Shown one piece after another: positions 42,719 to 54,460 of a DNA stretch of 64,000 nt; within the stretch, counting starts at the first letter, position 1; each line of letters opens with the position of its first letter. A program made the position numbers and the translations under genes. This DNA comes from Carposina sasakii (lineage: Eukaryota; Arthropoda; Insecta; Lepidoptera; Carposinidae): assembly GCA_014607495.2 (NCBI GenBank), contig CP053149.1, positions 496,001-560,000 of the forward strand, given 5' to 3'. The notes beneath the pieces were generated by a model. The model worked only from the letters and a program-made list of their open reading frames with translations, was not told where the DNA came from and made no database searches.

Positions 42719-43235
42719 TCTTCTTATATTTGAATACTAAAGTTTTCTTGCTAAATTACCACTATTTTTCCGTAGTCAACGACGGGACAGTTAACACAAT
42801 AAGTCCCGCAGACCAAATTAAGTATAACTAACTCAGTTTGAGCCGGTAAAGTAGTTGCGTGACCAAATGCATTCAGTCGGGGGCCCTAACCGCCTGTAAT
42901 TTGATACCTTCACGCCATAGCACAAGAATTTCCAGTAGACTATCTTTCTATTCAAAATTAAAAAAAGTCCGTTATTAGTTATTAATTTTAAAAATCCGTT
43001 AAAGTACGTCATATTCTATGTGCCTACACGAGTAGTTTGTAACTTTTGAAAGTTTAACCTTTAAAAAAAAATATAACAACATAATGGAAATGATTGTGAA
43101 TGTGGATAAGGAGCAAGAGGTACCTATGTTTGGAACGTACTAAATGGAGATCTGTAGTCTCTGCCTACCCCTAATGGGACATACGTCATGTATCATATAG
43201 CAATCACAATTGTAAAACCAAAATTACTTTTTCTA
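42719..43235. other. No recognised feature
   Basis: AT-rich. 43141-43175 (GGAGATCTGTAGTCTCTGCC) weakly resembles the RTE 3' end at 9940. Confidence 0.35.
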
Positions 43236-43499
43236 TACAGGGTGTAACAAAAGGGGCATGTTAAGCGAAAAGCTATATAAACAGCCCACTATAGAGAACC
43301 TATTGCCAAAATTTGAGACTCAAAATCACATGTTTATTTTTGCAGATAGTATGGAGAATTCCGAAACAACTCAGGAATTTTCATACAATCTTGAAAAATA
43401 AACATGTGATTTCGAGTCTCAAATTTTGGAAATAGGTTCTCTATAGTGGGCTGTTTACATAGCTTTTTGCTTAATATACCCTTTCTGTTACACCTCGTA
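43236..43499. mobile_element. MITE family B, full-length hairpin copy
   Basis: TACAGGGTGTAACAAAAGGG to CTTTCTGTTACACCTCGTA; both arms are mirrored. Confidence 0.9.
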
Positions 43500-43914
43500 T
43501 ATATACATAGATATGATAGTAAGAAAGTAGTTCCGATTTTTCCGGTATATAAATGAATGTATATTTGGGTTACATAATTTATTGTAAGGAGAGCTCAGTA
43601 AACTTAAATCGCATAAAATTTTTTACCTAAGACGTTCAATTATTTTTGTCCTATGTACTATCATTCGAACAAAAGTGCCTCAGACAAACCCGCGCTCCCG
43701 CCATAGGCTTTGTTAGTTTGTGACGTATTACAGTAATTTCACCGCATTAATGTTGCTGTATATTACGTTCTTTGTTAGGAACCTCGTAAAGGACTTGCGT
43801 TTACCGTAGTACTCAAAATTGGCAGACCGTTAGATAAATATTTGTACGTAAAAGTTGTATTGTTGATAAAAACATCAGTTTGATATATATTTTTTTCATA
43901 AAATATTAATAAGA
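43500..43914. other. No recognised feature
   Basis: AT-rich spacer. Confidence 0.4.
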
Positions 43915-43972
43915 AAATGAAAAAATTCTTCACCCGAGTGTGATTTGAACTCACGACCACTCGCAAACCGTG
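43915..43972 (-). mobile_element. SINE S3 fragment with B box
   Basis: In reverse it reads GAGTGGTCGTGAGTTCAAAT, then CACACTCGGGTGAAGAATTT, then a T-rich body. It shares ACTCGGGTG-AGAATTTTTTCA with 24361-24460. Confidence 0.65.
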
Positions 43973-43977
43973 CTTTC

Positions 43978-44062
43978 GCGTCCTATGTGGTCCTATCGGC
44001 CCTTGGTGCTCTGCCTACTCCGTAAGGGATAAAGGCGTGATTATATGTATGTATGATTATAT
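43978..44062 (+). mobile_element. SINE-R, short 3' fragment
   Basis: CGTCCTATGTGGTCCTATCG to CCGTAAGGGATAAAGGCGTG plus two GTAT stretches. Confidence 0.8.
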
Positions 44063-44498
44063 GTATAAACTAGGCTTTTAGCGCCCACAGAAAACTCATC
44101 CACAATGGGCCGATAATCAGCAGTAGACTTATTCATATTAAAAATTACAATAGGCACTTAATAGTGATATTCCTAAACTACTTGTAAAATTAATTTTCGG
44201 AATGTTAGGATAGCTATAACATTTTATAATATACAATAAATGCACACAGAATTTATCTCAATATAATTTGATTGTAATTCTTAAATATTGTGGACATGTA
44301 CTCTTCGATGGACAGTCCACCGTGGACTACTTTCATAGCATATAGCTCAACGTTCGCCTTTTTATTACCTGTTTATTGATAGTTAATCACAACATTGCAG
44401 AGCTAAAACTATTGTTACCGTCTACTCTGTAAAACAAGCTATCACAACATACCGTATACATTACCGAACTAAACTACCAGACACATTATTGGGCTATA
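44063..44498. other. No recognised feature
   Basis: AT-rich spacer. Confidence 0.4.
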
Positions 44499-44865
44499 TA
44501 CAGGATGTTTTTTTGTGGCCACCTTTAACGAAGGGTACGTATTCTATACATGAAACAAAGTAAGTTTATGCCAAAAAAATTTTTGAAAAAATTTTTTAAA
44601 TTCCTTGATCGTGCGAAATTTTTAGTGTCTAGTGTTTATGTTAGTTTTTTTTATAGACAGATATTAATTATTTTTCGTGAAAAAATCCTGCTACGCGCGT
44701 CTATGTGCATTTATGCAGAAAAACGCAGTCTATTTACTCAACTTTGGACCCTAATATTTTGGAAACCAGACACTTCCCAGGTATGCTTCCATGGAGAAAA
44801 ATGATCGTGATGATGAGGAGATTCCGTAGTTTTCAGAAACGTTGACGACCAAAAATCATCCTGTA
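44499..44865. mobile_element. MITE family A, full-length copy (367 bp)
   Basis: Ends TACAGGATGTTTTTTTGTGG and, inverted, TACAGGATGATTTTTGGTCG. The interior has GCGCGTCTATGTGCATTTAT. An 84-codon frame across it is incidental. Confidence 0.9.
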
Positions 44866-45194
44866 GGTACATAGTCCAATTCCCCGGGTCGTTAGTGGAT
44901 GTCCAAACTGGGTGACGTCACCTAAATCAAGCTATTACGATAACCGCAAGTGAAAATGCCGGGATTTATCTACAAGCCTCAGCCATTACGGAACAGTATT
45001 ACAGATAGTATATAAATCAAAAAGTTCAAAGTTGCAGCAGGCTAGTATTGAGGAGGGCGATGTGAATCACTTTAGTTAGTCTATGCTATGAGTAAGAGGT
45101 TTAAGAGAATGAACCAGTACAATGTCCTACTTCAAATGAAGTAAGGTGTTTAGTACATCGTAGGCTTCTGACCCCCACTATGTCGCTCACATTA
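44866..45194. other. No recognised feature
   Basis: Short spacer. Confidence 0.4.
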
Positions 45195-45938
45195 TACAGA
45201 ATGTTTGTGACAGCCAGGCAAATATCGATACCATGACTTCAGACCATGATTCTGAGGCGGAAAACACAGAAAATTTTCGCAGGAAAATTCCAAAATTCCA
45301 AAATTTTCCGATTTTTTTTTCATATTTTCAGGGAAAAATAATTTAGTTCATTTAATTAGGCCTTAGATAATGACATAAAAATAAAATTTTAACCAAAAGC
45401 TGATTTTCAAAAAATAACTTTCCCTCAAAAAAGTTCAAATAACTGATCAACCATAAAACAAATGATCCAAAAAACAGCAATGTGTCATACAATTGTTTTG
45501 CCATTTCTCGACGACTCAACCTCCAGTTGGGCAGAGGGCGCCACTTTTAAAAAAGAAAAGAACTAGGACAAAATGGTGGCGGCGTGAGACACTTTTGGTT
45601 CGGCTCTCGACGCGGAAACTCCTAGCTGTTATTTAAATTAATTATTACTATTTACCTATTAAAATCATAATTCATACTTAATCACTTTAATTGTAAATTA
45701 CAATACATACTGTTGATTTAATAAATTTATATACATATTGGAGTTTATATCATAATAAATTAACTACAGTTAATACAATAACAAAAAGCCCATTTAATTA
45801 GTAGATTAGAATAGCAAAGATTACTGATAATCAAATCAAAAATACATTTCCTGCGAGTAATAACACTGTCGTCTAACTCAACACAATGGTACTTGTTCAG
45901 CATTTCAGTATTTGCCTGGCTGTCACCTACAGCCTGTA
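45195..45938 (+). mobile_element. MITE family C copy with a 279-bp insertion
   Basis: Ends TACAGAATGTTTGTGACAGC and TGGCTGTCACCTACAGCCTG plus TA. Compared with 41717-42185 it carries extra sequence at 45494-45772 flanked by ATACAAT on both sides. Confidence 0.88.
45494..45772. mobile_element. Unidentified insertion, 279 bp, 7-bp TSD
   Basis: ATACAAT occurs at 45487-45493 and 45773-45779. The insert contains AGGGCGCCACTTTTAAAAAA and GTGGCGGCGTGAGACACTTT, then AT-rich sequence. No terminal inverted repeats, so it may be a retroposon with an A/T-rich 3' end. Confidence 0.7.
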
Positions 45939-46429
45939 TACGTGTAGCTATGAGTGAGTAGAGCGACTTCGCGACTGCTTCTTTAAAGATCCGCCTTTCA
46001 TTACAGTCTATTCCACCCGCCACCCAAGCATCAGAGACACTAATTTCTACGTCTGTTTCAAATAAGACCTCAAAAATCTGAGGGCGCGTTTATAGATAAC
46101 TGTTAGAATATGAAGACAGAAATATAACCTTTATCTGTGCTTCAATCCGCTAATAATACGCTTCCACCTCTGAATCTTTGCTATTCTGTGACATCACAGG
46201 ACAGTCCATATTACAGCAAGTACATAAATCAGAAACTTTAACGTATCGGCACACTAAGCTCCGGTTTACGAGCGTGCGTAATAGAGGGCGCTGAGTCGAA
46301 TAGGACGACTCGCTATATTATGATTAGTTTCGCCAGTTTTTAGTGTTGTTTGATATTTTCGGTTTTACGACGCAAGTTTAATTTGGGGGTTTTGGTATAA
46401 TTATTGCGTAATAGACTACCAAAACACCG
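45939..46429. other. No recognised feature
   Basis: Mixed composition; nothing recognised. Confidence 0.35.
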
Positions 46430-46640
46430 CAGATTATCCCATACTGTTCCCACATAATACATTATGGAGATCGAACCTTCAAAAAGCACCTACCATACCT
46501 TATAAACGCACTGCCACCGGAACTACAGGATATAAAAAGAAAAAACCAATTTAAAATTAAGCTAAAAAAGCATTATATTGATCTAATATAAGAATTACCT
46601 ATTTATTATAAGTAATAATAATTAAACTAATAATATTTAA
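46430..46640 (+). pseudogene. LINE ORF2 C-terminal fragment
   Basis: A plus frame reads YGDRTFKKHLPYLINALPPE and continues FKIKLKKHYIDLI before TAA near 46592. This is the usual ending of CR1/Jockey-type ORF2 proteins, where (R/G)DR-F, then N-LP-E, then FK-LK--L recur. No RT core is present, so it is a truncated copy. Confidence 0.6.
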
Positions 46641-46659
46641 ACTTGCAGATAAACCATGA

Positions 46660-47065
46660 AAATGCTTTTCGGTTTTGCAAGAATGTGATAAATATGTTTA
46701 TATATCGGAATGTATAAATATATAAGGCATGCAAACTTAAATGAATCGATCCGTCGAGCCCTTGGAAAAGTCAACGCGCCGGCAATCTTGGAGCCCAGAG
46801 GTCTAGCGCGTGACGATGGGAAAAGGCCCGACGGTATGACGCTAGTGCCTTGGGAGATGGGTCGACCGCTTGTGTGGGACGCTACTTGTGTTGACAAGTG
46901 CTGCTTGCCATACAACGTGGCAATGCTGCCAGCATTCTGGGCACCCTCCCGGTAGAAGGCAACTTTGTAAATATATTTAATTTCGTGTAGATTAAATTAG
47001 TTTTTAGTTTTATATAATGTAGCTATCATTTGTAATAACATAAATAAATAATAATAATAATTAAC
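46660..47065 (+). pseudogene. Mobile-element ORF fragment with DDGKRPDG motif, AATAAT tail
   Basis: Frame 46710-46955 (81 codons, ATG start) reads [20 protein letters not shown], then [20 protein letters not shown], then [13 protein letters not shown] recognise this as a sequence type that recurs in animal genomes beside reverse transcriptase ORFs. The order E...DDGKRPDG...VWDATC would suit a PD-(D/E)xK nuclease-like fold, which is inference only. The frame ends early at TAG, and an AT-rich end with AATAAATAATAATAATAAT follows (47040-47062), like a LINE tail. Upstream it joins the unrelated LINE end at 46430. Confidence 0.55.
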
Positions 47066-48576
47066 GTTTCTTTGATGCAAAAAGGAGACAACTGAAGAAA
47101 AAGTATTTTACTTAATGAGTGAAATAATATCACAATAACATCACACAAGTCTACACCAATAACATATTACGAACAATATTCCAAACAAAATTATGACAAG
47201 TAGCAATAAAATGGACTCGATGATTATAATGAGTACCGAATAACTTTTAATAAAGCTCTCGAAGTTGGGCAATATTGGCCATCATCTCCTGCTTGATTTA
47301 CGTTGTGAAGTAATACGTTACGTTGGCGGAATTTCGGCAAATATGATTGCTACCTACGGGATTTTTAAATAATGTTTAGTGACTGGATTTCTTTTTTCTA
47401 CTTTATTTCTTTAAACCAGAAGTCTTGGATTTAAACCCCGGCACTGAAGCTTAAAGTATCCACTTAATACGAGTACGTATAAAGGAATATTATACAAATA
47501 GATACATACCTATTGTATTCATAAAGATTAATCAATTAATAGCTATTTTGTTATGTAAAGGCCGAGTAAATAAAAAAAAAATGAAAGCAGCTACACAATC
47601 AAATAAAAAAGTCCTCAAACAGTAATCATCAAATTACAAAAACAAGTTCCTCAAACCGAATAAGAAGGCAGTAACAAAGTGTAATCGCTGATACAAAGTC
47701 GTCGAAATCTCCAGCAGCAAGATAATGCTAATTCATTCGAGTTAAACACTTTTATTGGCCTTAAAAGCGGCTCCTCCGTCAAAGCTCGTCTTGTCTAACA
47801 ACATTGTGTTTCATTGGCAGCGCGAAGTGGCTCTACTTTGCAAGTGCAGAGGTAGATAAATCTACTTACACCAATTGACTAGATAAACACTATGGAAGTG
47901 GACGACATAAAACGATCAAATTGACGATGAATCAGTGTTTAACTTTTATTGATACTTAAGTTGTATATTAAATTGCATCAGTAGTTCCTATCCCGAAGTT
48001 CAAATTTCTTTGGAATTTAGATGCAAGTAAGTGTGTATAGATGTATCTAGCTAATATTGTATTAATTAAAAAGTAATTAACTTTTAAAACCCTTTTGAAA
48101 TTTTATATGAAATAAATAAATTAGGCAAATGGTCGTAACAAATGCCTATACCACATAATCCAAACACATAAGACGATGAAAACCTGGGGCATAACTAGCT
48201 ATACCGATAATATAAAATATCTAATACAAATTTCTAAATCGTCTTAAAGATCTAACTTATAATATAGCTTTCTAATCGAGCCTTTCTCCAACTTGTTGAC
48301 ACGTCCTATCGCCTAAGAAATCAGTTTGCAACTGGCAATAGTTTAGTTTTCCGGCGGCCAACGTGGGTAGTCGCATAAGGTAGAGTGGGGAGGGAGCTTT
48401 AAGCTATAACAAGAAGGAGATGCGTTGATCTATATTGATTTACGACCGCCAATGTAGACTACAGCACAGGTTACACAATACAAATTAAACAAATTTCTTC
48501 TCCACTATTTTTGTCCATTAACTCGTAATTCGCACAGTGGCCATATTATTATTTTTTATTTATAAACATACTTACA
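47066..48576. other. No recognised feature (1.5 kb)
   Basis: AT-rich. No ORF with a known domain. A weak repeat-Y-like piece, GTCCTATCGCCTAAGAAATC, lies at about 48303. Confidence 0.4.
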
Positions 48577-48775
48577 ATCGACTGGCGATTGGAGTAATTG
48601 GTAGTCCTTGGCTGCGACGCCATAGGTCCTGAGATGCGAAGCGTGTGAATATTAATCGTGGATATTTCTATACTTATCTATGTATTTAGTACCCATGACA
48701 AATGACCTTAGGGATCTTAGTGTGGGACTAGGTTAATGCGTGTAGGTTAATATTTTTTTACCTTTTAATGTTGGT
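48577..48775 (+). mobile_element. SINE S1, degenerate copy
   Basis: GACTGGCGATTGGAGTAATT, GCGACGCCATAGGTCCTGAG (B box lost) and CTATACTTATCTATGTATTT, TTAGTGTGGGACTAGGTTAA follow the S1 order. Confidence 0.75.
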
Positions 48776-48799
48776 GTACCTAATCTTAATGCGTTCACT

Positions 48800-49010
48800 C
48801 AAGTGCTAAATGTGTTGCTAAGTGCGAATCTCGAGAACAGCTGAACCGATTTCGCTAATTTTTTTTAGAATATTCCTTGAAGTATGAGGATGGTTCATAC
48901 GGAGAGATTTTTGTCTGAAAGTCTAAAAACAATTTTTCTATAGCGGCCGCCCACGACTTTGCTTACGTGAAAGGACATTACACCCGTGCAAAGCCGAGGC
49001 GGATCCCTAG
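48800..49010 (+). mobile_element. Helitron-like element, 5' truncated
   Basis: CTCGAGAACAGCTGAACCGA, TAGCGGCCGCCCACGACTTT, and an end CGGATCCCTAG followed by T. Confidence 0.7.
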
Positions 49011-49343
49011 TAAATAAATTAATGTGTAGTGAAGCGTGTAAAAAAAAAATTGTAAGACCTCCTCTCTGTCCTTCCTTTATCCTCCTGACGCCCACTGACC
49101 TCAGACTAGGACATAATATCATACATGATTGCCGCCCAGGTCAATATCATAGTACGAAGTCATTTCAGCCCAGTGGTCTTACACGAGAACAAAATAGTTT
49201 CGTCCATATATTTCAAATTTTACCGCGAGCGGCCATATTTTTATAGCGGTTTCTGATTGGTGGATAATTACGGGACTGTGATCATGTGATTGTTAGCTGG
49301 TCCAATCGGAAATCACTTGTCAAAGCACATCAGACTGTCAAAC
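49011..49343. other. Upstream flank of the piggyBac-like remnant
   Basis: Possible promoter or terminal region of the element. I could not find TTAA-flanked inverted ends. Confidence 0.3.
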
Positions 49344-50335
49344 ATGGAACGCACGTACGGTAAGGGTATGTTTTAATCTTTAATTGTTCAAGTAATCTAG
49401 TCAGTAAAGTCTCTAAATCTTAGTAAATTATTAGGATAAATATTAAATTGTATGCACGTTGTAATATTATTGTCAAATTCGTTTTTTAATTGGTTTTATT
49501 TCGTTTCGTTATAATATGTTCTTATGTGAGAACAACGAGCGTATATTCTAATAACTGTCTCTTGCTTTTTGTTCTTGTGGAAGTACATTGAGCGTTAATA
49601 CATACTGTGTTTTTTAGGGATTTGAGAACAGGACGTCGAAAAGTTGCTGGCCGATTCTGATTTAGAAGACTTTTTGTCATCCGACGAAGATCTAGACGAT
49701 CCCCCTTATGTAGCTCCGCAGGAAAGAATTTCATCTAGCTCAAGCGACGACGACAGCGAAGATGAAGACACTCACAGTGCGCGCGATGTAGCAAATCATG
49801 ACAGATCTGGAGGTCGGGGCAGCCGGGGAATTCGGGGTAATGGCAGTGGTCGTGTCCTGAGTAGCCGCAGAAGCCGTGGTAGTTGTGACGGTCGGCCCGG
49901 AAGAGGTTGTGGTTTGTCTAATACTACTACACGCGTCCAAAATATGTCACCCTAGGAGAGTATTTAATTGATACTTTTTCAATGTCAACTTCTTCCGAAG
50001 TTAAAAATGGATCTGACTTATAAGAAAATATACCACGGGGCAGAGGTAGACCTACTGCTCCTCTCCCATCAAAAAGGAAACGCGTGCAGGGGGCCAACCA
50101 CATGCCCGTGATTGCTGATAAGCAATCTAGGTGCCGACAATGTCACTACAAAAAGTCTCGAATTCATTGTTATACTTGTAATGTGTTTTTATCATGGAGA
50201 AGAAATAAAAGAGGAGTAGCGGCTAAGTATATTCATATAAAAATAGTGTGCCGCGGAGCGTGTGTGAAGTATGGGACGAGGGGAGTATTGAACACTGTAG
50301 ACCTGCTCATTTACATAGAAACCACCTTGTAGTGA
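49344..50335 (+). pseudogene. piggyBac-like transposase, internally deleted
   Basis: An ATG at 49344 starts MERTY and meets a G|GTAAGG donor; joining to the exon after TTTGAG at 49626 keeps frame with QDVEKLLADSDLEDFLSSDE, the acidic start typical of piggyBac-family transposases. The frame continues through an RG-rich stretch to a stop at 49955. The middle, which should carry the DDD catalytic domain, is missing. At about 50040-50220 a basic stretch RGRPTAPLPSKRKRV leads into RCRQC...HCYTCNVFLSW, the C-terminal zinc-binding region of the family. So the two ends of the gene survive and the catalytic core is gone. It cannot be an active transposase; a domesticated DNA-binding product is possible but unproven. 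Confidence 0.65.
49360..49626 (+). other. Candidate intron in the piggyBac-like remnant
   Basis: GTAAGG donor and an AG acceptor at 49625-49626 give an in-frame join. A nearer TTTTTTAG acceptor at about 49617 would run into a TGA, so the later AG is preferred. Confidence 0.45.
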
Positions 50336-52149
50336 CTAGTCAAACTACTTGCTCATTATCAATATGGTTCAAGACTGTTTTACTAATGCAATTACTCATC
50401 GCTTGATGGCAATATTATACTACGTCTAAGTAAAAAAGTACTCTGATAAAAGCGCTAGTGTCTTTGTAATTTTAATACGGTTACATTTCGGAGCACAAGC
50501 GTGTGGTTACAGCTACTGCGTTACACTGGCGCTGAAGCTCCGCCCCTATCATGACGTCATGGCCACACGACTCACTTCATAGTCCCACCTTCTCTTTTAT
50601 ACCTTCTTCTTGGTTTTTATGCTTGACTTCCGAACGAAACTGTTACTGGCTGTTTCATGCCTAAATTGTTTGATTTAAATTTTTATTTAAATAAATAAAT
50701 ACATTTTTGCCAGATTTATTTACTGAGTAATTGATTATGACTTTAAAATTTTGTGAAATGAGAAAGAAATACTTCGTGTTCCTTTAATGTGATCTCAGAT
50801 TACGTTTATGTTTACTACATTCATAATACGAGTAGTGTTTCTGTTAATTTTATATTACATTTTTTAAAAGTTTTTTAAGCAAAATTTGTCATTATGTGTT
50901 ATTACTTTGATTAAATCTTAATTTATAGTTAATAAACCAAACAATTTTGAGGCTGAATTAATAGTTCTTATGAAGAATGTGATTAATTTATAAGAATAAT
51001 GAGTCAGTGTGTAATATTCACAATAAATATTAAAATTTACATTCAATGTTTTAATTATATTACAGCCCAATGTGCTCACTAAAACACATAAAAACGATAC
51101 CTTCATTAGGTATAGCAGCCCAATGTCCTTCCACAAGAACTTTTTTTTTGAAGTTCTGACAGACGAAATAATATTCTCTTGCATGTCACTAAAGCACATA
51201 AAAAATATCACGTTAAGTAAATCATTGTATCATAGTTTTTCAGACACTTTTATGTTTGGGCGTCAAGCACTATAACTGCTTATGTACTTGTCTAAGAACA
51301 TTGGGCGTTTTAGACATCCACCAAAAATTATGCTTGGGCGTCAGGAGGTTATGAAGGGAGGAGGGGTATCGCGATAAATAGCTGCAAGCCTTGCTGACAG
51401 GCCAGGAGACACGAAATATCGTGAAGCACACCGCCTGTCTTGTAAGGTATTTTGTTATATTCTGGTAACGAATCCATTTAGTATGTGATTCAGGACGAAT
51501 TTTCAACAAAAAACATGCCATGACATGTTTTTTTACCGAATAGCTTAGGTACTTATTTACCGTCACACATTTGGTATTAGGTATTTCTAGACCTTTATGT
51601 TTAGATTAAATTACCAACTTCTACACCGGAAAAATTTAAACTTTACCTAAGAGCAATTAGACGTTTTAATTATAACCTAATTTAATTTATTTGCATTTCT
51701 AAGGCATAACTTATTTCACGGAGATAAGGAGTAGACGCACAGTGACGTTGTAATTTTTGTTTGTTCGCTGCGAGGCCGTTATCAACTTTCATCTGAGACT
51801 TGTAAAGGAAAATGAAAAATAAAAAATCCCTTTGTAAATACCTAAGTGGTACCGTGAAGGGTATGGAGAACGGTGCTTGTAAAATGTATTTGTTTTTTAA
51901 GTATTTTAGCGTGTGAACACTTGAACGCTTTTATACTTAGCTTTGTGCGAAGGATACTTAATCTTATCGAAAAGCTGTATTTTCCTTTAGCTAAATATAA
52001 ATCCATATGTTTTCGACGGGGAAAAGTATTAAATTTCTTTATGTCAAAACATTTATTGTTATAGTATGTACCTATATGCATCTATACTAAAGACACAAAA
52101 CGTATGAACACCCAATTAATAGCAATATTAGAAATGCATTTTCATTAAG
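50336..52149. other. No recognised feature (1.8 kb)
   Basis: Several 60-98 codon frames (50918-51211, 51270-51566, 51842-52081) on both strands lack known motifs and overlap each other, so I do not call them. Confidence 0.4.
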
Positions 52150-52161
52150 TACATCCTAACT

Positions 52162-52242
52162 AAGTAACACCATGTGGTCCTATCGGCCCATGCTGCTCTG
52201 CCTATCCCGTAAGGGATAAAGGCGTGATTATATGTATGCATA
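52162..52242 (+). mobile_element. SINE-R, 81-bp 5'-truncated insertion, 12-bp TSD
   Basis: TACATCCTAACT flanks both sides (52150-52161, 52243-52254). The insert holds only the family's last part, GTGGTCCTATCGGCCCATGC to AAAGGCGTGATTATATGTAT. Confidence 0.92.
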
Positions 52243-52254
52243 TACATCCTAACT

Positions 52255-53313
52255 TCTTCTTACTTAAATTTTAAATATTTAAAAGGTATTTGCATCAAAC
52301 ATAAATGCCCAATAAAATTAGTAAGTATGTCACTGTAAACTATAAAATCAAGAAACTAGATTTTAGCACGTACCATTAAAATTGTTTCAAAGTTTATGAA
52401 TAGATCGCCTAGAGAGGCGGTGCGGGGAGGTATAATTAACCATACTCAGATATTTGGAATGTTCTAGAAATTTGGGCTAATACACACTGGGAGGTGGAAA
52501 ATCTTTGGAACTTAATTATTGTGAAGAACTTTTAGTTATCAAAGTTTGGCATTGATCAATTCTTCTTCTTCAAATATTCATCAACTCTGTAACGCTGAAA
52601 TTTTTATGTTTATCTGCACCTAATATTAATTTCATGGTTACCTCAATACAATAAAGTCTTCCCGAAATTCTTACTATTGAAATAAATATATGCTAATTAG
52701 AAATTAAAAATCTGCAATCTAGCCACGATATCATTAGTTATTCACTCAAACTCAACCTTTGAAAACTAACGCTAATGTTGAAGAAAATGTGAGAATACTA
52801 CTGCTAAATAAGCTGAAACGAATAGCACCATAGATTAACTCGGCTTTATACTTCTATACGGCCGTATCTTACAAAAGAGAGAAGAGAGAGAATCTTGTAC
52901 ATCATTCAGTAAAGCTTTTGTTAGAATATGGATCGAAATATAACAATACCTGCATAGAGAATCCTCGATGCACACAATATTTGATAATGGATAACAAGCA
53001 ATACCGATTATGCATACGTGTAGGTATATAGATTTTAATATTTATGTGGTCTTCTCAGTTACATTAAAGCTCGTATAAATTTTACTTTATTTTTGTTACA
53101 TTTACATACATTTCTTAATTAAGCCATTAGACTTCCCTGAAAATATTCTTACTGAAGCTATCAAGAAATGAACAATTGTAATATTGTATTCAAGTATACA
53201 TACAGATATCGATGTCTATTAGTGTAAAGGGTGTGATATGATATTCTGTATAAAAAGCTACTCAATCTAAGTAAAGATTATTAAGATACCATTTGATCTT
53301 ATCTTACTTCTTA
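52255..53313. other. No recognised feature
   Basis: AT-rich, no ORF of note. Confidence 0.4.
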
Positions 53314-53515
53314 TCTTACTAATATTATAACCGCGAAAGTTTGTAAGGATGGATGGATGTTTGTTACTCTTTCACGTAAAATGGCTGGAGTGATTATAAT
53401 AAAATTTGTCATGGAGTTAACTGACACTCTGGATTAAGAAATAGGCTACTTTTTATCCCGGATAATTTCGACTTTTTGTTTTTTCTGCAATCCACGCGGA
53501 CGAAGTCGCGGGCGT
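53314..53515 (+). mobile_element. Helitron-like element, 3' end incomplete
   Basis: Starts TCTTACTAATATTATAACCG after A; has TTTGTTACTCTTTCACGTAA and ends CGCGGACGAAGTCGCGGGCG without CTAG. Confidence 0.75.
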
Positions 53516-54069
53516 AGTTCATAAATAAATTAACTTCCCAAAACGTAGTTACCGAACCCAAAGCCTAAGTTATAGATGCTTAAGTCAAATTCAAAGTGTA
53601 TTTTAAAATAACATAAGCTTTAGGCACCAAAATAACTTGATAAACAAGCAATCTCAAACACGATTCCTGAATAAGACGTTACTTTAAAGTGACAATTATA
53701 AATTCTGTGCGTGACCCGGAATATGAATTGAGAATTTACTTGAATTCTTCAGAGTCGCAAACTTATAGTTATTAGCTGTAAAACTTTATGAGCGTTCGGG
53801 AACTAGATCGGGACAGGTTTCAGTGAAACCGGCGAAACTGATATCGTGTTCAGAGTATACCAAAACGCATGATGAGTTTCCAGTTACAACGAATTATTAG
53901 TGGACTAACCATTTGTGTGTTTTGAGTGACTACGAGTGTAGATAGGCATATAAAGATAATTAGTTTCAAGTTTTAAGAAGTCTCTTTAAATTTACTTGTG
54001 CATCGAAGCTTCTATTTATTGTTAATGGCACTTCAAGTATTCGATTTGATATTTTAAGGATACCTACTA
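53516..54069. other. No recognised feature
   Basis: Spacer without ORF or shared repeat. Confidence 0.4.
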
Positions 54070-54460
54070 TACAGGGTGCTTTTTCGTTGCCACCTTTAAC
54101 GAAGGGTACATACTTTATACATCGAATAAAGTAAGTTTATGCCAAAAAAAATGCTGGAAAACGATGTAAATTTTTTTAGAAAAAAATATTAATTACTTGA
54201 TCGGGCGAAATTTATAGTGTCCACTGTTTATGCTAGTTTTTTCATAGACAGATTTTGATTCACGAGAAATGAAAAAATCTTGCTACACGCGTCAATGTGC
54301 ATTTATGCAGAAAAACGCAGTCTATTTACTCAACTTTGGACCCTAATATTTTGGAAACCAGACACTTCCCAGGTATAAGCATACCATAGAGAAAAATGAT
54401 CATGATGATGAGGAGATTCCGTAGTTTTCGGGAACGTTGACGACCAAAAATCATCCTGTA
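54070..54460. mobile_element. MITE family A, full-length copy
   Basis: Ends TACAGGGTGCTTTTTCGTTG and AAAAATCATCCTGTA. Confidence 0.9.

Noticed and set aside
49344..50335. Functional domesticated piggyBac gene
   Set aside because: The catalytic domain is absent and stop codons separate the two surviving parts.
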